Positions 35,568 through 44,442 of a DNA stretch of 64,000 nt are shown here, piece by piece (position 1 is the stretch's first letter; every line of letters begins with the position of its first letter). The stretch is from Bog-159 sp963785255 (lineage in GTDB: Bacteria; Acidobacteriota; Terriglobia; Bryobacterales; Bryobacteraceae): assembly GCA_963785255.1 (NCBI GenBank), contig CAWAUR010000006.1, positions 124,001-188,000 of the forward strand, given 5' to 3'. A program made the translations under genes and the position numbers. The notes under the pieces are model-generated. The model ran no database searches. It saw only the letters and a program-made list of their open reading frames with translations, and had not been told where the DNA came from.

Positions 35568-36437
35568 TTATCGAGCGTGTCTTAGAAAACGCCGGTCCTT
35601 ACGCCAATCGCGGCGCCACGCGATGAATAGAAATGTGCCGCAAATCAGAACGAATATGGTTCCCGCGAATCGGACCATATTCATGGCGATGGCGCCGTAT
35701 TTGCCGGTCGCCGGATCGTAATGGTAACAGAACAAGAGAATTTGGTCGACCGGAGAGCCGATCTTGTTTTGGGACGCCTCCACTAACCCCAGGCGCATAT
35801 CCCGCGGCGCATACTCCACGCCATAGAAGTACCGGGATAACTTGCCGTCTGGCGTCAGAATCATGATGGCGCTGGCGTGCGCATACTGTCCGGTGGTTGG
35901 ATCGAGCTTATAGCGAAAGCCAACCGCAGATGTCAGCGCCTTGATCGACGCTTCGTCGCCAGTGAGGAAGTGCCAGCCATTATCCGTATTGGGACGGTGA
36001 TATCTTTGCAGGTAACTGGCCCTCTTACCCGCCGCAATCTCGGGCGTATCTTTGGGATCGAAACTAACCGCCACGACTTCAAAGTCGCGGCCCGGATCGA
36101 GCGAGATGGCGCGCAGGCTGGTGGCCACTCCATTCAGGACCATGTTACAAAGCATGGGACACGTGTAATAGACTAAAGCCAGTAACACGGGCTTATGGCC
36201 GCTGACGTAAGTGGAGAGCGGCAGGGAGCGGCCGAACTCGTCGCGGAAGACAAGGTTAAGCGGAACCTGGTGATTCAGATTCTGTTCGATGCTCACGCCC
36301 TGCAAGCCGGGCGGCAGCGGCGCCGGCTTGGAATCGGGGCTGCGCATCGTCGAGGGCTGGACCGGCGCGGGCTGGCCGGGCTGGGCTAAAGCCGACGTCG
36401 CACCAAGTAATACACAACATGCAATCTTGAAGTTCAT
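35568..36437 (-). CDS. sco: SCO1/SenC copper chaperone with C-terminal membrane anchor
   Basis: 289 residues, signal peptide at the N-terminus (cleavage near SALAQ), SCO thioredoxin fold with copper ligands CPMLC (about 114-118) and a His in YAHASAIMIL, and a C-terminal membrane helix (MVRFAGTIFVLICGTFLFIA). Delivers copper to CuA of subunit II. Overlaps the upstream gene by 4 bp and is 4 bp from ctaC. Confidence 0.94.
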   Translation of the reverse strand: MNFKIACCVLLGATSALAQPGQPAPVQPSTMRSPDSKPAPLPPGLQGVSIEQNLNHQVPLNLVFRDEFGRSLPLSTYVSGHKPVLLALVYYTCPMLCNMVLNGVATSLRAISLDPGRDFEVVAVSFDPKDTPEIAAGKRASYLQRYHRPNTDNGWHFLTGDEASIKALTSAVGFRYKLDPTTGQYAHASAIMILTPDGKLSRYFYGVEYAPRDMRLGLVEASQNKIGSPVDQILLFCYHYDPATGKYGAIAMNMVRFAGTIFVLICGTFLFIAWRRDWRKDRRFLRHAR

Positions 36438-36859
36438 TTCGTTTTTCCAACAGGTTGCGCGGGCGTTGCGGGCAAGCCGCGTTGCGCAATCAGATCCATG
36501 GCACGTTCGACTGGGATCTGTACAATTCCCTTATCCGGGTCGATCCATGCATATTGATGAACGATACGCTCCTGGGCGCTGCGCAGGTCGCGCATATCCT
36601 GCGCCGGGTGGGCCTGCAGACGAGGTTCGGGCGGCTGTTTTTGTGCGCTAACCATGGCCGATGGAGACTCCGGGCGTCCCATTTCGGTTACGCGAGCCTT
36701 CAGATAATCAAACAGGCCCCACAACCCGAACATGAAGATGATAATCAGGGCTGACATGGATAACCCGAACTTAGTCAGGAATGGAGCATTCACATCGCCC
36801 GGCTCGTGATGCACGTCGGGATTGCGCAGACCATTTCCGGAGTGAGCGTTATTCTCCAT
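36434..36859 (-). CDS. Small membrane-anchored protein of the ACIII-caa3 cluster, unknown
   Basis: 141 residues with a single membrane helix (about 33-52, LSMSALIIIFMFGLWGLFDY) and a periplasmic tail containing YAWIDPDKGIVQIPVERAMDL, a phrase common in proteins encoded beside act and SCO genes. No cofactor motif. Overlap with actF (11 bp) and sco (4 bp) shows it is part of the operon. Perhaps an assembly or coupling factor between the two complexes (inference). Confidence 0.8.
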   Translation of the reverse strand: MENNAHSGNGLRNPDVHHEPGDVNAPFLTKFGLSMSALIIIFMFGLWGLFDYLKARVTEMGRPESPSAMVSAQKQPPEPRLQAHPAQDMRDLRSAQERIVHQYAWIDPDKGIVQIPVERAMDLIAQRGLPATPAQPVGKTK

Positions 36860-38048
36860 GTTCCAGAGCCTCCTCCAGGTGCGGATCGCCGAGCGGAAGT
36901 AGCGGCCGCAATTCGAGTTGCCACAGAAACGCCGCCAGCCAGATTCCGCCTAGCGCGATGGGTAACACGAAGTCCATCCAACTTATAGTGAAATGTTGTT
37001 TGTGAAAGTCTGGCGCGACCATCCAATAAAGGTCCACAAAGCGCATCCCGATGACCACCAGAGCCACGTTGCGCAGCAGTTTGAAATTACGCTTCAGATC
37101 GCGTGAAAGCAACAGGGCGAAAGGTAACGCGAATTGCAGCACCGCGAGCATCAACCCGATATACTGCCATCCGCCCGCGAAACGGTTCAGGTACCAGGGA
37201 ATCTCTTCCGGCAGATTGCCAGACCAGATGACCAGTAACTGGGAAAATGTGAAATATGCCCAGACCATTACAAAAGTCAGCAGTAACTTACCTACATCGT
37301 GCAAATGCCGGGGCGTCAGAACGTCCGCGAGCGGCGGCCGGGAACTCAAGAGCACCAGCACACAAATCAGGAACGCGATCGCCGACAATCCCTCGCCGGC
37401 AATGAAGAGCAGACCGAAAATGGTGGAAAACCAATGCGGGTTGATGGAGAGAATCCAGTCGACAGCCATGAAGGTAACGCTGAACCCGTAAAAAATGAGG
37501 CCGGGGCCGCTGATGGCCGCCAGGCGGCGGGCGGAGCGTTCATCGCCGCGATCCTGATCGCCCGACCACTTATACAGTAAGTGCGCAATCAGTATCCATC
37601 CCGCAAAATATACAACTGTCCGGATAAGGAAGAATGGCACGTTCAAATAAATCCGCTTGTGGAGTAACACAGGATCGTGCGCCACGATATCGGGGTGCGA
37701 CCATTGATAGAGGTGCGGCATACCGATAACGATGGGGAGAAATAGAATCGCCATCAGCGGCAGGGTGCGTGACGCAGCTTCGCATGGGCGCCTTATGACC
37801 ACGCCCCACGCGCCTCCCGTGAGGTATTGCAGCATCAGCACGGCCGTCGCGCCGAGCGGCAGGCCGACAAAAAACATGTAACACCAGATATAGGACCGGT
37901 AGAACTGATCCACATTAAAGAAGGCGCCGATGATGCCCAGCAGCAAGCCCACTACGCCGACAATGAGACATCGGGTGCGCCAGCCGCGCATATCGGCGGC
38001 GAGATCCGGGGGAATGGCGAAAGATCGTTGGTGGGCGGCGGCCGGCAT
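36849..38048 (-). CDS. actF: Alternative complex III subunit ActF (membrane, quinone-interacting)
   Basis: 399 residues from ATG at 38048, which overlaps the actE stop (TAATG); the upstream open frame is not real. About ten membrane helices (CLIVGVVGLLLGIIGAFFNV, LPLMAILFLPIVIGMPHLYQ, FVMVWAYFTFSQLLVIWSGN and others). Related to ActC/NrfD-type subunits but shorter on cofactors; anchors the quinol:cytochrome c oxidoreductase in the membrane. Confidence 0.92.
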   Translation of the reverse strand: MPAAAHQRSFAIPPDLAADMRGWRTRCLIVGVVGLLLGIIGAFFNVDQFYRSYIWCYMFFVGLPLGATAVLMLQYLTGGAWGVVIRRPCEAASRTLPLMAILFLPIVIGMPHLYQWSHPDIVAHDPVLLHKRIYLNVPFFLIRTVVYFAGWILIAHLLYKWSGDQDRGDERSARRLAAISGPGLIFYGFSVTFMAVDWILSINPHWFSTIFGLLFIAGEGLSAIAFLICVLVLLSSRPPLADVLTPRHLHDVGKLLLTFVMVWAYFTFSQLLVIWSGNLPEEIPWYLNRFAGGWQYIGLMLAVLQFALPFALLLSRDLKRNFKLLRNVALVVIGMRFVDLYWMVAPDFHKQHFTISWMDFVLPIALGGIWLAAFLWQLELRPLLPLGDPHLEEALEHGE

Positions 38049-38620
38049 TACTTCGCTCCTCCCGGGCCCAACTTGGCGCGATCGGCGGGCGGCACATCTT
38101 CGAGCGTTGCGTGTTGACTCAGTTGCAGCGCACGCACATAAGCCACGATGGCCCAACGGTCGCGCGGCTCGACCTGCGCCGAGTAATCCTGCATGGCGCC
38201 CACTCCATTGGTAATTACATCGAAGAAATAACCTACGGGCGCTTGCCTTAGCCGGTCTATATGGTAAGACTGCGGCGGCGGATGACTAAGTCCGCGGCGG
38301 GCAATCATGCCGTCGCCATATCCTAACAAACCATGGCAGGGCGAACAGTAAATATTAAAACGGTCCTGACCTCGGTTCATTAGAGCCTGCGTGACGGGCA
38401 TCGGGAAGTTGTCGATGTACTTACCGTCGGCGCTCTTTCCTGTATAAAGCGCGATATCGGCATCCAGGTGCCCGCGGGCCACGGTGCCTTCCACCAGTGG
38501 ACGCGCGGACCGGCCATCTTCGAAGAAGGCACTGGGACGCAAGGGGACAAACTTAGGCTGATCCTGCATATCCTGCCGGCAGCCGGTAAGGAGGGTAGCG
38601 GCTAGGATAAGAAGAACCAC
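38048..38620 (-). CDS. actE: Alternative complex III subunit ActE, cytochrome c lipoprotein
   Basis: About 190 residues from GTG at 38620: lipoprotein signal VVLLILAATLLTGC with Cys at the +1 site, then one heme motif CSPCH in RFNIYCSPCHGLLGYGDGM and a likely axial Met. Monoheme electron carrier of complex III. The start is inferred; a longer frame exists but its upstream part is repeat sequence (38621-38714). Confidence 0.85.
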   Translation of the reverse strand: MVLLILAATLLTGCRQDMQDQPKFVPLRPSAFFEDGRSARPLVEGTVARGHLDADIALYTGKSADGKYIDNFPMPVTQALMNRGQDRFNIYCSPCHGLLGYGDGMIARRGLSHPPPQSYHIDRLRQAPVGYFFDVITNGVGAMQDYSAQVEPRDRWAIVAYVRALQLSQHATLEDVPPADRAKLGPGGAK

Positions 38621-38714
38621 TATGTGGGGCAGACCATCGTTTTTTGTGGTCTGCCGTTCCGGTGCCGAGTTGGGCAGACGACACAAAGCGATCGTCCGCC
38701 CCACGCGCGTGAGC
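38621..38714. repeat. Dispersed repeat between actD and actE
   Basis: Holds GCAGACCACAAAAAACGATG next to GTCTGCCCCAC on the minus strand, matching the element at 19829-19866 upstream of the GSU2086-type gene, plus a second arm pair (CGTCTGCCCAAC, GTCCGCCCCACG). Sits inside the operon and separates two genes that are normally close. Confidence 0.65.
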
Positions 38715-39251
38715 TTAGTGGGCAACTTCGGAAACCTCCCGCGCATCCAGACTCTCCAGGAATTCCTCGGTCGCCTTGCGATCGAATAACGGATCGCGCG
38801 CTTCAATGCATAAGAAAAACCGGTTGCGCGAAGCTAGCGCGAAGCGCGGCACGTTAAATACCGGATGATACGGCATCGGCAGGCCGCATACCGCCAGTAA
38901 TCCAAACGTCGCCGCTATGGCGGCGAATAACACGGTCAGTTCGAAGGTGATGACGATGTACATCGGCCAACTATGTAGCGGGCGTCCGCCGATGTTAATC
39001 GGAAAGTATATCACAGTCACGTAATACTGCATCAGATAGCCGGTCAGTCCGCCCAAAATCCCGCCGATCAGAACAATCAGCGGCAACTTACTCTTTGGCA
39101 GATGCAGCGCTTCGGTCAACTCTTCGATGGGAAACGGTGAATACGCTTCCATCTTGCGATAGCCGCGGGCGCGCGCCTCGCGGGCCGCATTCACCAGCGA
39201 GGTAGGATTATCGAACTCCGCCATCACGCCGTGAATGGGAGGCTTGGTCAT
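38715..39251 (-). CDS. actD: Alternative complex III subunit ActD (DUF3341)
   Basis: 178 residues, DUF3341 start HGVMAEFDNPTSLVNAAREA and YRKMEAYSPFPIEEL, two membrane helices (LPLIVLIGGILGGLTGYLMQ; YIVITFELTVLFAAIAATFG). Overlaps actC by 4 bp. Membrane subunit without cofactors. Confidence 0.94.
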   Translation of the reverse strand: MTKPPIHGVMAEFDNPTSLVNAAREARARGYRKMEAYSPFPIEELTEALHLPKSKLPLIVLIGGILGGLTGYLMQYYVTVIYFPINIGGRPLHSWPMYIVITFELTVLFAAIAATFGLLAVCGLPMPYHPVFNVPRFALASRNRFFLCIEARDPLFDRKATEEFLESLDAREVSEVAH

Positions 39252-40633
39252 GGCTTCTCCTCCTCGATTTTGGCTTGCGGCAGCAGCGTGCGTACCTCAA
39301 AAATCGAAATCATCGGCAACAGACGGATAAACAGGAAGAACAGGAACGTAAACAACCCGATGGTGCCGACATACGTCGCCCAGTCCCAACGCGTGGGGGT
39401 GAAAATCCGCCAGGAAGAGATCAGGTAATCCTGCGCCAGACTGGAAACGATAATCACGAAGCGTTCCAGCCACATGCCCAGTAACACGACCATGGACGCG
39501 ATGAATAAGTAGAGCGGTTTGCTGCGCACCTTCTTAAACCAGAGAACCTGGGGAGCCGCGATGTTACAGGTGATCAGCAGCCAATACGCGAAGGCATAAG
39601 GGCCGGTCATACGATTCCAAATGGCCGAACTCTCATAAACGCTGCCGCTGTACCACGCAGTGAAGGTTTCCAGGATATAGGCGTAGGCCACGATCAAACC
39701 GGTGGCCAGCATGACTTTGGCGGAGTTCTCCAGGTGCTTGTCGGTGATCAGACCTTCCAGGCCGTAGACTTTGCGCAGCGGAATCGCCAGCACTAAGACC
39801 ATGGCAAAACCGGAGTAAATGGCGCCGGCCACGAAGTAAGGTGGAAAGAAAGTGCTGTGCCAGCCGGGCACGATGGCGATAGTGAAGTCGAAGCTGACGA
39901 CCGTGTGCACGGAGAGCACCAGCGGCGTGGCCAGCCCGGCAAGCAGCAGAGAAGCCATTTCATGATTGGACCAATGCCGCGCCGAACCGCGCCAGCCCAT
40001 CGCCAGAATGCCGTAGGTGGCGCGCGCCAGGCGATTGCGCGCGCGGTCGCGTAAGGTGGCTAAGTCGGGAATCAGACCCACGAACCAAAACAGGAGCGAT
40101 ACCGTGGCGTAAGTGGATACCGCAAAAACATCCCACACCAGTGGACTGCGGAACTGCGGCTGGACACCCATGGTGTTGGGGTACGGGAACATCCAATAGA
40201 AGAGCCACGGCCGGCCCATGTGCAGCAGCGGGAACATACCGGCGCAGGCCACCGCGAACAGCGTCATGGCTTCCGCGAAACGATTTATGGAATTGCGCCA
40301 GCTTTGATTGAGCAGCAGCAGAATCGCCGAAATCAGCGTGCCGGCGTGCCCGATTCCGATCCACCATACGAAGTTAGTAATAGCGAATCCCCAACCTACT
40401 GGAATCTGGATGCCCCAGATGCCCACGCCCTTGGCAAACAGTAACACCACCGACCATAAGAAGAGCAGCAGAAGGGCGAAGCCGCCGGCGAAGCACGCTA
40501 CCCAGAAAATGGGCGGGCGGCGGGTCAGAACGACGGACGCGATCTGGTCGGTAACCGTGCCGAACGTGTAGCCGGGCGCGATTACCGGCTCCGGCGATAA
40601 CTCTTCGTCCGCGATTTGTTTCTCGTCAGCCAT
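39248..40633 (-). CDS. actC: Alternative complex III subunit ActC (NrfD/PsrC-like)
   Basis: 461 residues, about ten membrane helices, polysulfide reductase NrfD family: FVWWIGIGHAGTLISAILLL, WFVGLIPDLATLRDRA, TVVSFDFTIAIVPGWHSTFF, PPYFVAGAIYSGFAMVLVLA. Carries the quinol oxidation site. A family C repeat (40655-40697) occupies the gap to actB. Confidence 0.95.
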   Translation of the reverse strand: MADEKQIADEELSPEPVIAPGYTFGTVTDQIASVVLTRRPPIFWVACFAGGFALLLLFLWSVVLLFAKGVGIWGIQIPVGWGFAITNFVWWIGIGHAGTLISAILLLLNQSWRNSINRFAEAMTLFAVACAGMFPLLHMGRPWLFYWMFPYPNTMGVQPQFRSPLVWDVFAVSTYATVSLLFWFVGLIPDLATLRDRARNRLARATYGILAMGWRGSARHWSNHEMASLLLAGLATPLVLSVHTVVSFDFTIAIVPGWHSTFFPPYFVAGAIYSGFAMVLVLAIPLRKVYGLEGLITDKHLENSAKVMLATGLIVAYAYILETFTAWYSGSVYESSAIWNRMTGPYAFAYWLLITCNIAAPQVLWFKKVRSKPLYLFIASMVVLLGMWLERFVIIVSSLAQDYLISSWRIFTPTRWDWATYVGTIGLFTFLFFLFIRLLPMISIFEVRTLLPQAKIEEEKP

Positions 40634-40654
40634 GGTTAGCTATTTACTCACGGA

Positions 40655-40697
40655 AGGCAGCCTGAGAGGCTGCCGCAGGCAAAGTGCCTGCCCCACA
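40655..40697. repeat. Family C repeat between actB and actC
   Basis: GGCAGCCTGAGAGGCTGCC followed by GGCAAAGTGCCTGCCCCAC. Located inside the act operon. Confidence 0.7.
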
Positions 40698-40705
40698 ATG
40701 CCGCA

Positions 40706-43700
40706 TCATTCCTTGATCTCCGGGTTGGGGTTACGCAACGCCGCCAGATAAGTCGTCCGCGGCCTGGTATTTAAATCCGCCAACAGCCCGTAGTTTGTTT
40801 TTTCCTTTTTCATCTTGGCGACCCGGCTCTCGGGATCGTTGATATTTCCGAAAATAATCGCCTCCGTGGGACAAGTCTGCTGGCACGCCGTCAGGATCTC
40901 GCCGTCGCGCACATGCCTGTCTTCCTTCTCGGAATCGATCTTGGCGCGATTGATGCGCTGCACGCAGTAAGTGCACTTTTCCATCACGCCCCGGCTGCGC
41001 ACACTCACATCCGGATTACGCTGCAACTTCAAGCTGTTCGTCTTGAAATCCGAGTACAGGAAGAAGTTAAACCGGCGCACCTTGTATGGGCAGTTATTCG
41101 AGCAATAACGCGTTCCCACGCAGCGGTTATACACCATGTCGTTCAGGCCTTCGCTCGAGTGATTGGTGGCCTGCACCGGACACACCAGCTCACACGGCGC
41201 GTTCTCACACTGCATGCAAGGCACCGGCTGATTATAGATTTTGGGATCTTCGATGTCTCCATGGAAGTAGCTGTCCACTCGCAGCCAATGCATGTGGCGG
41301 CCATGGTGCACTTCGTTCTTGCCCACCACCGCGATGTTATTCTCCGCCTGGCAGGCAACCACGCACGCGCCGCAGCCCGTGCAAGCGGTGAGATCGATGG
41401 CCATGCCCCAGGCATACTTGTCGTAACTGAATCCCGGATACAGCGTCAGGCCGGGCGCTGGAGTTTCCACGTCCTCCTGGAACAAGTCGGGCTTAGCGCG
41501 ATACTCCCCGATATCCGCCTTCTCAATCGTATGCCGCGTGGTGTCGAGCGCATGATAGTCCTGAATGGAGACCAGCAGATAATCGCTGCCTACTTTACGC
41601 GTCTCGAGTCCGTAATCGTTCCAGAGCGCCTTGGATGTGCGCATGCCATAAGCATTGAAGCCGATGCGTGTGCCCACGTGGCCGGCGCGCGTTCTGCCAT
41701 ATCCTAAGTGGACAGTTACCGAACCGTCCGCATGTCCCGGCTGAATATAGACCGGCGCACGCATCTTATATCCGGCATACTCGATCTCGACTAAGTCGGT
41801 GGTGACGACGCCTTTCTCCTGCGCCGTCCGGGGACTCATAATCGCGGCATTATCCCAGGTCAACTGAGTGATCGGTCGCGGCCACTCCTGCAGCCATCCG
41901 TTATTGGCGAAACGGCCGTCGTATACCGCTGGATCGGGGCGGAAAACCACTTCCAAGCCCTGCGGCGAGACCGCCGGCGGCAACGCGCCATGCCATCCTG
42001 CGCGGACGGCGACGGTCTTGGCGGCCAGCGCGGTGTCCGGCACGATACCGTCGTGCACCGCTTTGCGCCACCAGGCTTCGAAATCCGCGCCTTTATGCTG
42101 GCTGGCCCAGTAATCCTTCACAATCTGATAAGAAGTGCGCTCCAGTTGTCCCGTCAGCATGGTCAGCACTTCATGCTTCGACTTACCCGCGTACAGCGGC
42201 GCGATCAGCGGCTGCGTGATGGTGACGGTGCCATCGTGCGCCCGGCAATCGCTCCATGTCTCCAGATAGTGAGCCATGGGTAAGTGCCAGTGACAAAGCT
42301 CGCTGGTTTCGTCTTCGAGCAGGCTCAAGTGGACCCGCAGACCGGCTTTCTTCAAACGGTCGCGAAAACCCAACTCCACCGGTGCGTCATACGCCGGATT
42401 GCCGCCCAGAATCAGCAGCAGATCCACCGCGCCCGCATCCAGATCTTTCACCAGATCGTAGAGCGACGCCACCTGATCCACGGGCGGCGCCTCCACCGGC
42501 TCGGTATACAAGACGGTCTTGCCCACGTTGCCGAGCGCCGCATTCATGGCGTGCGCCAGCGCGTGCACCGCCGCGCTCTGCTGCTCGCCCGCGATGATCA
42601 GGCTCGATCCGCGATGCTTCAGCAGATCGTTCTTTATAGGTTCGATCCACTTGTCGGCGGCCGTGGCGGCGCCCTTGTGCGCACCCGTATCCACGCCCAA
42701 AGCCGCCGCCAGATTCCAGGCGAAATGTTCCACATCGGCGGCCCGCAGCGGCATGCGGTGATCGGCCTTGGTGCCCGTAGGACTCGGCATCGGCTCCACC
42801 ACGTAGAGCCGGTTCATTTCATACTGGCCATCGCGTACGCGCCGGCGCGCGGAGAACTGGCGCGCGTAACGCAAGCTACCCGGCCCCGCGGACAGGAAAT
42901 TGGAATCTAACGAAACGATCACGTCCGCCGCGCTCAGATCGTAAGTTGTGTTTACGGCCTGACCCAACGCAAGCTGCGCGCCGGCCCGCACGGAATGCGC
43001 TCCTGCGGGTTCCCATTGGTGCCACTTAGCCCCGGGGAAAGCCGTCAAGGTTTCCTTGATCTGATTCGCCAGTGTGGGCGAAGTGACTGTCTCGGTGAGA
43101 ATCCGTATGCCGGCGCCTTGCTTGCTTTTTTGCTGTCCCGTCACTAGCTGCACCGCGCCCAAGAACGCGCTCCAGGAGCGGATTTCGCCTTCGAGTGTCA
43201 GCGCCTGCGAGCGGTCCGGATCGTAAAGTCCCAGCACGGACGCTTGCGAATAAACATCACACGCGCCCAGGCTTTCGGGATGATCGGGATTACCTTCTAT
43301 CTTGGTGGGCCGCCCTTCGTGACTCTCCACCAGTAATCCGGTGGAACCGGAGCCCAGCGGCATGGCCGTGGCGAAGAAAAGCGGGCGTCCGGGCACCAGT
43401 TCTTCGGGTTGCTTGGCATAGGGCGCAATCAGTTCTGTGGGCTGCCGCGTACAAGCCGCCAGGCCCGCCAGCGCCAACGACGCACCCATCAGCTTGATGA
43501 AGTTGCGCCGGCTGTCGCCATCTTCCCATTCCGAGGCATAGCGCGGGAATTCGCGATGCATCAAGTCCTGAAAGGCGTCGGTTTGGGCCAAGTCTTGGAG
43601 ACTGCGCCAGTATTCGCGCCCATGGGATTTCTCAAGCAGCGCGCGTACGGCGGGCAGATCCAACTTGCGGGCCTCGGCCGGAGCGGCCTCTTGGTCGTGA

Positions 43701-43726
43701 TTCAACGGATCGTCAGATTCACTCAT
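40706..43726 (-). CDS. actB: Alternative complex III subunit ActB, molybdopterin-like/iron-sulfur fusion
   Basis: 1,006 residues. A twin-arginine-like signal DSRRNFIKLMGASLALAGLA is placed unusually far in (RR at 73-74), typical for ActB. The N-terminal two thirds resemble the molybdopterin oxidoreductase fold without an obvious cofactor site. The last ~270 residues are a ferredoxin-type domain: CTGCGACVVACQAEN, CMQCENAPCELVCP, CVGTRYCSNNCP and CTYCVQRINRA, for up to four iron-sulfur clusters. It relays electrons from ActC to the hemes. Preceded by actA with an 11-bp gap. Confidence 0.95.
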   Translation of the reverse strand: MSESDDPLNHDQEAAPAEARKLDLPAVRALLEKSHGREYWRSLQDLAQTDAFQDLMHREFPRYASEWEDGDSRRNFIKLMGASLALAGLAACTRQPTELIAPYAKQPEELVPGRPLFFATAMPLGSGSTGLLVESHEGRPTKIEGNPDHPESLGACDVYSQASVLGLYDPDRSQALTLEGEIRSWSAFLGAVQLVTGQQKSKQGAGIRILTETVTSPTLANQIKETLTAFPGAKWHQWEPAGAHSVRAGAQLALGQAVNTTYDLSAADVIVSLDSNFLSAGPGSLRYARQFSARRRVRDGQYEMNRLYVVEPMPSPTGTKADHRMPLRAADVEHFAWNLAAALGVDTGAHKGAATAADKWIEPIKNDLLKHRGSSLIIAGEQQSAAVHALAHAMNAALGNVGKTVLYTEPVEAPPVDQVASLYDLVKDLDAGAVDLLLILGGNPAYDAPVELGFRDRLKKAGLRVHLSLLEDETSELCHWHLPMAHYLETWSDCRAHDGTVTITQPLIAPLYAGKSKHEVLTMLTGQLERTSYQIVKDYWASQHKGADFEAWWRKAVHDGIVPDTALAAKTVAVRAGWHGALPPAVSPQGLEVVFRPDPAVYDGRFANNGWLQEWPRPITQLTWDNAAIMSPRTAQEKGVVTTDLVEIEYAGYKMRAPVYIQPGHADGSVTVHLGYGRTRAGHVGTRIGFNAYGMRTSKALWNDYGLETRKVGSDYLLVSIQDYHALDTTRHTIEKADIGEYRAKPDLFQEDVETPAPGLTLYPGFSYDKYAWGMAIDLTACTGCGACVVACQAENNIAVVGKNEVHHGRHMHWLRVDSYFHGDIEDPKIYNQPVPCMQCENAPCELVCPVQATNHSSEGLNDMVYNRCVGTRYCSNNCPYKVRRFNFFLYSDFKTNSLKLQRNPDVSVRSRGVMEKCTYCVQRINRAKIDSEKEDRHVRDGEILTACQQTCPTEAIIFGNINDPESRVAKMKKEKTNYGLLADLNTRPRTTYLAALRNPNPEIKE

Positions 43727-43737
43727 CTTCTATGATT

Positions 43738-44397
43738 TCAGCGGTGGCACGTACTGCAACTAGTCAGCGTGCGCACGTCTTGAATCTTATACTCGGCCAC
43801 CAGGCGGCGTCCCAGGGTCTCCTGATCTTCGGTAGGTTCGTATCCCATGGTGAAAACTTCGGAACGCGGCCGCACATACCGCTGGGGATGCCGGTGACAG
43901 TTGAGACACCATTCCATTTGCAAGGAATGCGCCTGATACATGAGCGGCATCTTGTCCACCCTGCCGTGACACGTCTCGCAGCCTACGCCCTTATTTACAT
44001 GAATGCTGTGATTGAAATAAACGTAATCGGGTAAGTCGTGCACACGCGTCCACTCGATGGGTTGCCCGGTTCGGAAACTCTCGCGTACCGGCTCCAGCAT
44101 GGGCGCGGTATTCCAGATCTGCGAGTGACAATTCATACACGTCTTGGTAGGCGGAATATTCGCGGTGTTGGACACTTCGACGGTGGTATGGCAATAGCGG
44201 CAATCGATGCCGTCGTCGGCCACATGGTGCACATGGCTGAACGGAACGGGCTGTGCGCGGACCTCTCCTTCGCGGGTTTCGTATCCCGACCTATCCAGCG
44301 TGGCGAAGCACCACGTCAGAAAGCCGAGAGCGAACACCGCGCCGTAGATCGTGATGCGCGACAGCGTATTCGTACTGTGATGAAAGATCTGAGCCAT
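43738..44397 (-). CDS. actA: Alternative complex III subunit ActA, pentaheme cytochrome c
   Basis: 219 residues with an N-terminal membrane helix (15-33) and five CXXCH motifs at 66-70 (CRYCH), 87-91 (CMNCH), 140-144 (CETCH), 164-168 (CLNCH) and 214-218 (CSTCH). First gene of the twelve-gene act-cox operon, whose leader is only about 45 bp downstream of the glycosylasparaginase stop. Confidence 0.95.
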   Translation of the reverse strand: MAQIFHHSTNTLSRITIYGAVFALGFLTWCFATLDRSGYETREGEVRAQPVPFSHVHHVADDGIDCRYCHTTVEVSNTANIPPTKTCMNCHSQIWNTAPMLEPVRESFRTGQPIEWTRVHDLPDYVYFNHSIHVNKGVGCETCHGRVDKMPLMYQAHSLQMEWCLNCHRHPQRYVRPRSEVFTMGYEPTEDQETLGRRLVAEYKIQDVRTLTSCSTCHR

Positions 44398-44442
44398 TCT
44401 TCGGACGAATTGTTTATTCTATCGAACCACGGGAGACAACGC

